Of a stretch of 64,000 nt of DNA, positions 52,323-62,000 are shown in pieces. This DNA comes from Channa striata (taxonomy: Eukaryota; Chordata; Actinopteri; Anabantiformes; Channidae): assembly GCA_033026295.1 (NCBI GenBank), contig CM065182.1:4712001-4776000 (forward strand), in the 5' to 3' direction. The notes beneath the pieces are model-generated. The model did no database searches, was not told the DNA's origin, and saw nothing but the letters and a program-made list of their open reading frames with translations. Positions within the stretch are counted from its first letter, which is position 1, and every line of letters starts with the position of its first letter. The position numbers and the translations under genes are program-made.

Positions 52323-55216
52323 AAGTTAGACACTAATATGTAATTATATGTGAAAACATTAACGGAATATGGCAGAAATATCTATTTATTTGGAAGCAAA
52401 TTGACCGTACTTCCACTTAATATTCCAAATGCCATAATCGGACTTCACATGCTCCAGGAATTATGTTCATGAATTAGTCCCTGCGCCGTTCTGTGGAGCA
52501 GTGGCGTCACTCCGTCCGTCATTGTTTCACTGAGGGTAAAATGGCCCGTAGCCGTCGATTAGAAACTGTCCTGGATGTTTTCTTGACTGCAGGGTTTTGC
52601 AGAGACCCTGTCACCACCAAAGAACTGCTGCTGGCCAGGATCTCCACTTGTCCCCAGCAAAATGTCACAGTAGCGGTTCCGACGTCTGAAGTGTACATGA
52701 GCAGAACAAACCAAGTCCATCTCCAAGCCGGCACGCCTCATTACTCTCCCTTTACCAGAGGAGGCGCCACCTGCTGCCTCGTCAAGGTTTCAGAGTCCTT
52801 TCCTGTCCGGCTAGCACCAAAACTGCAGAGAAGTGGCCAATTCCCGTCCTACCTCCACGCTCTCTCTCTGTTTTCCTCCTAGCCTCTGACAGACGTTGGC
52901 CATGGTTGCCAGGACTGCTGACAGGAGTCCGGGGTAAGTGTCAGATTTAGCCACAGTTGGAGCGGGTGGAGAGATGGAGGGAGTGATGGCAGGAGGCAGG
53001 GATAGGAGGATTATTAGATTCCTTTGCCAAAAGCCCCTCTTTTTGGTGTCTTGGCGTCAGAAGTGTTGATTTCGGCGGCGGCCCACGGTGATGACACCGT
53101 GGTTGGCCTCTAGCGTCACTGTGGCCCCGCACCACCTGCAGATTACAACGATCAGGAGCCGCAGTAAGACAGAGACCGGCTGCAGACGCGTGAAGCCGTT
53201 CAAAGTGGCACTTTAGTTTCAAGCATGGCATAGACACAATGCAGGCGAGCACTTCATTTTTCCTCCCCAAGGTAAAAATGGGCCAAGCAGGTCGGTACTG
53301 GATTGAACATTTTAAAAACAAAAAGTTAAAATTTACAACTTCCTGTGCGGATTTAATTGCGGTTGACCAGCTGTTTCGACCTAGTCAGGCGTAATTATAT
53401 CAGCTCAGTTTGAAGACGCAGCTCTGCAGCCAAGTACCACCTCTGCAGGCACGCTGACTTTAACCTGACTTTGGCTCCTTTTCCCATAACTACAAGCGGT
53501 AACCATAGCGACTGAGGACTGACTCTCTATTCTCACATCTGCCGAACGAGGGATATCATATGCACGGCAACTTTCAGAATGTCAGCACAAATTTAGCAGC
53601 AGCTAAATGGTTTGTTGAAGAGAACAAAGCGTCCAACTTAAAGGACGCGCGGCTTCTCTCCTGCACAGTCTGGTGCTTTACTGTTTGGTATGTTTAGGAG
53701 TGTCTGCGACTTCACAAACACGCTGTCGGTGTGAAGTCTGAAGCTCGGCCTCAAAGCCGTGCGGCTAACAAAAGGTTTATCTGTATGCACTGTTACTCTC
53801 TCCTTGAGCTCGAGTTTCAAACTTCAGAGCCAGGACGTCTTTCTGAAGTGGTCACCGTGGCCGTTCCCCGGGGACTGGCTTGGAAAGCATCATTAACAGC
53901 GACGAGAAATTAAATTCGGTTTTATGGTTTTTCCACTTTGACATAGACTATTCTGACTTTTGCGGTGATGAAGGGAAATGTCATTTGGAGGCAGCAATGT
54001 TCTCATTAAGGTCTTTAAGCGAGAGACATTTTCAGGACAAAGTGTGCTGCGCTGCATGAACCGTGCAGCACTTTGTCTCATGATTATACTTAATGTTTTC
54101 AGATGTGCAACCGTGTTTCATAAATGAGGAAAAAAATACTGTAAATATGTTTTTTTTTTTCCCAGCTCAAACACAAAGGAAATGGCTCTGAAGTGAAACA
54201 ATGAAGCATATTTTTATGCAAATACCGTCCAATTCAGTCCTTTCAGAAACAATGCACACGTGTATATATGTGTAGCATATAGTCTGGATGACCACATCTT
54301 TTTTGCCAAGAATGTTATTACTGCATCTTTCACTTGTCTGTGGTTTTACGGGTCAGCAGGGACACTAAGAAAAGTTTTCGTATGAATTCATCTTGCAGTA
54401 AAAATATAATGTGACCACGGAAATAGTTTCCTGTTATGTCCGTATTTATTTCTTTTATGCATTGATATGCTTTATGTTGTGGGTATGTGCACATTTTCCG
54501 TCTGTGCGTTTACTGAAAAATGTGCCTCAAGTGGTTTATTGGGAGTGTTGTGTCATTCGGACTATAGATACAGAACCCGAGGCATTAAAGTTTATTGAAT
54601 TGACTTTTTGGTTTCTCTCTTTACCATCCTGCAGGCCGCTGGCCACTGTCCAGCACTACTCGGTGTAAAGCCTTTGGCTGAACTCAGGCAACAGTTTTCT
54701 CAAAAGTCAACATTTATTTTATCTTACTATGATATGGTTCGGTCTCCATGGAAACTGGAGATTTTTTTTTTCCCCGACGCTGAATCCACTGGAGGTGGTG
54801 CGGCACATCATGTCTAAGGAATAGAATAATTTTAAGAACTACTGTATGTGCCCACTGCTGTGTATGGGAGGCTGTGGGGGTTGAGAGACAGAGGAAAAAA
54901 TAGTCCAAAGTTTTCAAATCCTTTATGCATACATGCATGCTGTATGGTCACAGGTGACCTGTGCATATGAAAAAAAAACTGATACATAAATCACAAAATC
55001 TAAGCATGTTTGGAACCTTAAACACCTTAAATACATCCATAAATTCTATTAAGCGATCCAGTTTAATCCTTAACCCCAACCTTCCACTAACCCAAGCTTT
55101 GTCTTAATACGACATAAACTGTGTCTAAATTCAATTCACTTTCAGAAACAATGATCAGAAATTCCCCAACTTTCTATTCTTGTCCTCAGATGTGTAGTTC
55201 TTAACAGTCTACAAAT

Positions 55217-55239
55217 ACACACACACACACACACACACA
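55217..55239. repeat. (AC)n microsatellite
   Basis: About eleven AC units. Confidence 0.9.
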
Positions 55240-56106
55240 GATTCCACTGCCAAGTTTCTCCGAGTTTAAGTGGTTACCATAGATACCACATGGTGAGGCT
55301 CATGAAGTACAGTGGGTCTGTCTCACGTGGGAGATCTTGTGTATTTATAGCAGCACTGTGGCGTGGCCAGAAATGAGTTTAGACAATACACTTTTTTGGG
55401 TGATAACGAGCAGTGAAATGCTGTAAGAGGTTCTGTGCAGTCCAGTGTTCTAGTATGTGAGGCTTTGAATTGTCCATGTGTACAGTGCTTCAGTGTTCTG
55501 TATTAAAAATAATACACTGGAAGTGCCCACGGTGCTGAATCTATAGAAAACCGTTCAATATCGACATCTCGAGCTGCTTCCTTCTGCTCCGGCTCTTCAA
55601 TTTGTGCAGCTTTTTTTTTTTCCATCACTTTGTGTTCTTCTGCGTGTCAGCACCTGCCCATATTCATAAAGATAATGCACTGAGCATACAGCTTATCTAA
55701 ACACCCCCCCAACTCCAATTCCTGCCATTGGAGAGCGCCTCTTCCCGCAGAAGGTCAACTAGTTTTGGAAACTTTCTGTCAATAATCTGCTAGCTCTGCA
55801 CCCTGCTGCTTCACAGGCTGCGATACGTTTTACGGGCAATCAAATGCAAAGTACATATCATGACATATTTAATTAAATCCTATTTTGTTGAATAATGAAC
55901 CAATTAACAAACTCCTACTGAAGGCTCCTTTTCTTTCATCTAAACACGTCGGATTTCGAAGAATGTTCCGTTATCTTCCCAAAGTAATTGTACTTCCTAA
56001 ATTGACGTAATTGAATTGCTATCCACCCCGGCATACGAGGTGTATTGTTCTCATGGAATGAAGCTTACCTAATTGCAATCCATCATAATCACTGTGCCTT
56101 TTTCAT

Positions 56107-56260
56107 CTCAATTCAGACCTTAAGTCTAATGAATGGTTCAGTGATTGCATATTGTGGCAATATTGTCCATTAAATATAATGACCTCCCATTATTTAACAC
56201 TGCTCGCTTGACATGGGCTTTAAAAGCTAACGACCAATTACAGAGAAGGTCTGAATTGAG
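56107..56260. repeat. 15-bp perfect inverted repeat, 124-bp spacer
   Basis: CTCAATTCAGACCTT (56107-56121) and AAGGTCTGAATTGAG (56246-56260) are exact reverse complements in the intergenic region. Confidence 0.85.
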
Positions 56261-56818
56261 CCAGACAGCATAGAGAATGAGATGTCAGAGAGTGTTGTCT
56301 AAGGCATGCTAATCAATAAGACAGGTAAAAGGATTAACCCGAGCCGACTTTTATTACTTTTGCCGACGTCAGGTTGCAGGGTTAATATCTGTTTCAGGCA
56401 ATTATCTGCATTTACATGGCTTCCGATTCAACCGGTCCAACCATTCGCCTCTGTCCTCTCTGCGGCACTTAATACGAATGTCCTGTGACTGACAGGGGGG
56501 CCACGCTTAGTCTCCGGGCAGACAGCCGTCCAGTCCATAAAGACCGGATCATGTTACCTTTTAATGTCAGTCATCCGGCCTCTTAGGAGATGCATCAAGT
56601 GACACAGCACACGACCACAGCTTTCCCCCTGCATTTATGGGACAATGTTAGACAAGACGGAGAGATGCCTGAATGCACACGTGCATGCAAAGCATCCCCC
56701 TTTAGTGGCTGCAGACCCCTCTTAGTGCAACTTATTAATTCAGCATTGTACTATGCAAATGTTTTGTGCATACTGAATAGACTCTTGTGATAGATGAAAT
56801 GCCTAAAAGCAGAGTGAA

Positions 56819-56849
<31 letters not shown>
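56819..56849. repeat. (GT)n microsatellite
   Basis: About fifteen GT units. Confidence 0.9.
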
Positions 56850-56850
<1 letters not shown>

Positions 56851-56920
56851 CCAGTGAATGATACTCAAAGCGACCAGTTACAGAGCTGGATTAAAGAGCA
56901 ATGGCTCTTGTCTGTCAAAT

Positions 56921-56921
<1 letters not shown>

Positions 56922-56965
<44 letters not shown>

Positions 56966-56984
56966 TGTGTGTGTGTGTGTGAGA
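56922..56984. repeat. Compound (GT)n(GA)n(GT)n microsatellite
   Basis: A GT run, a GA run of about nine units and a second GT run lie in series. Confidence 0.9.
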
Positions 56985-58779
56985 GTGAGTACAGAACGCA
57001 CATGGGCCACTGCTGGCTGCTGATGCCACGACCCGCACACTCCCACCCGTGAGGAATAACGAAAATCACTTGGTGTCCCGGCTCAGCGTGTCCGTCACGG
57101 TCAGCGTGGTCACGTGAGTTGACCTTGCGGTTGACGCGATCGAGTTGGTTGCTCCACTCGTGTTGGGACGAGCGTCGACTGGCAAGTGAAGAGAAGAAAA
57201 AAACTGTATCACTGCAACTGCTTCCAACACAAAGCTACTTCCGTGCCCTGTATGTCACGGCTACGTCTGCTGCTGCTTTCCCACCTTACTGCTATAAAAT
57301 AAATTCATCTTGCACACGCCACTTCAGCTCCTACTGGTGCTACTACTTCCCTTTCTTCTGCTACCAAACCTCATGGATGGTGGGTTGGAGAGCACACAGA
57401 GGAAAAAATATATCAAAAGATGTTTGTTGTGTGATCGTCTGTCCTCCCAGCAAGGTTACAGGTAGATGTTCTGCTCGTGAACAACATGCCAACTAATTCC
57501 TCTGTAACAGGCTGTGACTTCACTGACTGTTGGGAATGTGTGAAAATGCAAATTCTACTTAGATTTTTAAAAACTTCCACTTCTGCATAACCTACATTTT
57601 TTACCACATGTATCGGTGCTAACCAGAGGCTTTTAGCTCCTTTCCATTCATCAGCTACGTTACAGTCATGTCAAACCTGAAAGTGATCCGCTGTTGTTTG
57701 CATATGATTAAAATCATATTTTGAGATCATTATATAACTTGCATCATAAGCACAAAGAGACCAGAACTGAAGGATTATGTTGCATAATCAGTCTCCACAT
57801 TTTAATGCTGTCAGAATTATATCCTATATTTTTTTCCCCCCCTCTAATGAATTATTGATAACATGCCTATGATGGCACTTGTAATGAAAAAATAATGCTG
57901 TGCTGAAATAAGGAATTCTACTTCATTGATCAGTGGAGACTTAACATAGAGAAGATTTTGAGTGGAGTTGGAATTTTCTGTTTCCAGTCTGAAGTTTAGG
58001 TTAAGTGAAGTCAGGGGAATGGTTATGTATGTATATCCTTTAAGTCCCAAAGGATCACACACTGCTGTCGTTTTTGTCTTCAAGTTTAAAATTCAAAAAA
58101 ATCTACTTTTGTGCTTGGCCAGCAATCATTTGCCTTTCTCTGTTGCCGCGGTGCCATAACCCATCAGCTGATGGCCGTGCACACTGCTAGACGTGCCGCT
58201 GCAAACTCAACTGCACTGAGCACCAGTGGAAATGATGCAATGTCTTGAACTGTGTTTGTGCAACAGGGATAAACTCCCGTCAGCCCAGTAGGAATCTCTG
58301 ACTTTGACAGCGTGGTGTTTTCCCCTTGCTCTTGGTCTATGGATATTGTGACTTTGAAGCTGCACTAAATGCATCTACCACCCACTCCACTCAACCATCC
58401 AACCACTATATGAATCACAGTTCATCATGCTTTATCTCTAGTAGCAATTTTCTCTCTTTGCATGTCCAAACCGTGTGTTTTCACACACACACACACACAC
58501 AGGGGCAACAGAAGCTTAGAAGTAGGAAGAAGAATGAAGTCATTTAAATACTCTACTGTATTCAACATAAGGTCACTGCTTGTGATCACTGTTTGCTCAG
58601 GATTTCTTCCTCCACGTCTTCCTCCCTTTGCTCTGTTGCTGTTTCAATCCACCGAGCTTCATTTCCACTCTCATTATTCCCATCAGACAGAAACATTTAC
58701 CACACACCCAAAAAAATTACGCGTGAGACCAGTGCAGCTCCTGTAAAATTCCTTGATCAGTTAATGGTGATGCCTCCCC

Positions 58780-59042
58780 CCCCTCCCTCGTCCTCCCCCC
58801 CTCGTCCCTCCTCTTCACTCTCTTAAAAACTCTTCAGGTTTTTCCAACTGAGCGATTCAGGCTGAGGCGGGCGCAACCGCACTAGCGCTGAAGTCAAGTC
58901 GTGCTGGACTGGCGCGGCGTCCTCGCACCCGCTCGCCACTGACAGCCGATCCAAGCCGCGTCTCCTTCGCGCTCTGAAAGGATGGAATATGCTGGTTTCA
59001 AAAGTTGACCCGGGATTTCGAGTTGTGGACTGTTTGCGAGGC
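58780..59042 (+). promoter_or_regulatory. Probable gabra6 promoter/5' leader region
   Basis: A short GC-rich, CpG-containing stretch (about 58861-58975) lies just upstream of the signal-peptide exon. It follows a pyrimidine-rich C/T run and a weak TATA-like TTAAAAA at 58823-58829. The placement rests on position and composition only; the start site is not determined. Confidence 0.4.
58982..59008 (+). promoter_or_regulatory. Short upstream ORF before gabra6
   Basis: ATG at 58982 with A at -3 and G at +4 encodes MEYAGFKS and stops at TGA (59006-59008), 34 bases before the receptor ATG. It matters only if the leader begins upstream of it, which is not known. Confidence 0.4.
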
Positions 59043-59077
59043 ATGGCTTTCATTTTCACTTGCTTATTTCTGTCATG
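59043..59077 (+). CDS. gabra6: gabra6 coding exon 1 (signal peptide)
   Basis: This exon encodes MAFIFTCLFLS plus two bases of Cys12, a compact hydrophobic signal sequence, and ends in TG before gtgagt. The ATG at 59043 has G at -3 and G at +4. An in-frame ATG at 58989 would add 18 residues (MLVSKVDPGFRVVDCLRG) that do not look like a signal peptide, so 59043 is preferred. A short out-of-frame ORF (58982-59008) precedes it. Confidence 0.8.
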
Positions 59078-62000
59078 GTGAGTGTGCCAACTCTTCTCTC
59101 CTCGCATCGGACTTTTACGCACGACAGCCAAACGCGGTGGATAGATGCGCGTCTGAGGAACTCTTTGTCATCAGCTGCTTTTGAATGTGTTGAAATGATT
59201 TTGTCATCAGTGCGTGTGTTCTTTCCCTACAGTGCGAACAGCGTTTGGGGAAATCAGCACGGTGACACCAGCATCTACTTGGATAACATAACGCGGATCC
59301 TGGATCGATTACTGGACGGTTATGACAACAGGCTGCGACCTGGATTTGGAGGTATGTCCATCCCCGTGCCAGGTTTGATATCATATCACCTCATAAATGC
59401 TTGAATCGATGCTCTTTTTTTCCCAGAAGGTAAAGTTTTACTCCAGTGTCCAGTTATATTCAATTAGTTTAATGTGTTAAATGTTAAATATTACAGCTTC
59501 TTTTCATATGTACATGGATGTCAAAATCACCAGGGAATCACTGGAAAGTTTTGGAATCGGTTTAGAATCAGTTTATTTAATTTCCAATAATCTTTCTACT
59601 CTATGTACAGACTAAACACTATATATATATATTCACTTTTTGCAGCTTTATATTTTAAAAAAAACTCAAAATGTCTGATTCAAAGTTGTTGCTTGTGTCT
59701 GCATCAACGTAACTGCTGATCCTTGTGCTGTAGGCCCAGTCACCGAGGTCAAAACGGACATCTTCGTCACCAGCTTTGGACCTGTCTCAGATGTGGAGAT
59801 GGTACGTACCACACAGGCAACTTAAGATGTGGACATCTGCCCGATCACTTGTTAGTAACTTGCCATCGTTTTGTAAACAATAGGGAATATGTGCAGTTCT
59901 CTCTGGAGCTCAGTCCACGCAGCTTCAAGTCACGGTCCTCCTAGTCTTCTTTATTCCAGCATTTGGGCAGGATGTCATTAGTGCAGCTTAGGATTTTAAT
60001 CTGGTTGACAATCCCCCCCCCCCGCATCAGAGAGGGAGAGTGACGTTGCTGATGTTGAGATGGGATAGGCTCAACGCGGTATGAATGTTGAACTGTACGT
60101 CGTCCAGGCTGGAGGCTTTAGATACTGTTCACCGAAGCCTGCTCCCACTGCCATGTGATATGCTGGTGGTGGTTCTATGGCAGATCGAGCATCATGTGAA
60201 AGCACCAAGAATGGGATTGTAATGCAGATATCGTGTTGACTTTTAGATTAAATAAATATATTCATATTCATTCGTATATTATCCATCAATGAATTGACTT
60301 CTTTTCCTGCTGCTCCATAAAATGTAATGTATACGATAAAATAACTTTAAAGCATTGACAAAAAATATATTTAAAAAAACTGACATCAGGTAAAATTGCA
60401 CAAGAAAAATCATTTTATGACACAACTTCTAACCCACGGTGGGAAGTTGCCCGGATGGGACAAATATCATCTTGGTGATATTATGAGGAAATTACAGTCT
60501 GTGTTATTAGCATGTTAAAAACAAACAAACAAATAAACCAAAGGAACAACAGCTAGATTTCTTGATTATACAATTTAAAAATAAATGCAAAAGCTGACTT
60601 TAAGATTTCTCTGCACTGGCAGCAATAGTAGAACAGTCCCAAAATGGAACAAAATCACGCTGCCAGACACGTTGCCAGGACTCTATCCAGCAGGTTCCAA
60701 AGAAACCGTGGCTGACAAACCCATCTGCCATCCTCTCTGGGGGTAGTGGAGATAGTAGCAGCAGGAGCAGAAGCAGCACCAGAAGTAGGAGTGGTGGTAG
60801 TGGTAGTAAATAAATCCGTAACCCAGAGTCTGTCCGCCGTCCAGGAATACACCATGGACGTGTTCTTTCGTCAGACGTGGATCGACGAGCGGCTGAAATT
60901 TGAGGGGCCCATCGAGATCCTGCGGCTCAACAACCTGATGGTCAGCAAGATCTGGACGCCGGACACTTTTTTCCGGAATGGCAAGAGGTCGATCTCTCAC
61001 AACATGACCACCCCCAACAAGCTGTTCCGCATCATGCAGAACGGAACTATCCTCTACACCATGAGGTAACAGTGCTGGACAGTGCGCGCCAAACCCGGCC
61101 AAGACCGGAATAGAGCACAGACCTGGAAATCAAATCAAACAAACAGGCATCCAAGAATATGCACAGGCATGAAAGAAATGAAGAGTGCCATTCCAAAAAA
61201 AAAAAAAAAAAAAAAAAAGTGCCATCTGATACTGCAAACAGGCCTGGAAAGGCATTCAAACAAACATGACTCCAGTTTTTGTTCCAAAAGGAGATACAGT
61301 ATTTAGCATGAAAAAATGCCTCCAGAGTTACTGCTGGCACACAAACAGATTTTCATTTTGAAAATAACTAGATTATCTAAGCCGATCAACGCTCCTTTAA
61401 AACACTTCATGACTGAGTTTAGGAGCTTTATTTAATCCATACTGCGTACACTATCGAAAATTACCTTGTCTGCTTAGTTATCTTTGCGAGAAGTAAACTT
61501 TCCCAGCCAGCATGACATAATTCCTGAACAAAAATGCAAAAATGTCATAATCTCGACCTCGTAGTGGATGTTTGTTTTCATGTGTCAGCCATTGTGCTTC
61601 ATGGCACCACATGCTCTGGATCAGTGCATCCAATGTGAATCAACCCTTCTCTCCATTCTGACAGATTAACCATAAACGCCGAGTGCCCCATGCGTCTGAT
61701 GAACTTCCCAATGGACGGTCATACCTGCCCGCTCAAGTTTGGGAGCTGTGAGTTTCAGTTTTGTTTTTTGTAAGTTAAACCTGACAGATGGCGTCTCTCA
61801 CAAACGATCAGCCCGTCACCGTGTAGCCGACTGCCCGACAGGAAATGTTCAGAGGTTCCAATATGAAGCGTCACGTCACTTTGTGATGCAGCCCACAATT
61901 TGCTGATTACTTGCTGACGCACACACGTAGGTAAGGTGGGAGGAAGCGAACCCGTGGAGAACGCCAGGTGGCCATTCTATGGGCTGCAGCACTGGGCACC

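Larger units (their letters stand above)
45533..58981. other. Intergenic region between divergent gabrb2 and gabra6
   Basis: About 13.5 kb between the two start codons. It holds the CpG island, a LINE-like tail (47047-47120), a dispersed repeat (about 47690-47990), an inverted duplication (48525-48586 with 52261-52322), a SINE-like element (about 50797-51113), a hairpin (51897-51929), an inverted repeat (56107-56260), and GT/GA microsatellites near 55.2 and 56.8 kb. Open frames such as 52493-52882 show no recognised domain. AT-rich stretches near 50.47-50.70 and 55.84-56.30 kb contain TAATTA-like sites and might be regulatory. Confidence 0.75.

Noticed and set aside
52493..52882. 129-codon open frame in the intergenic region
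   Set aside because: Composition and sequence resemble no family I know; no supporting exon structure is visible.
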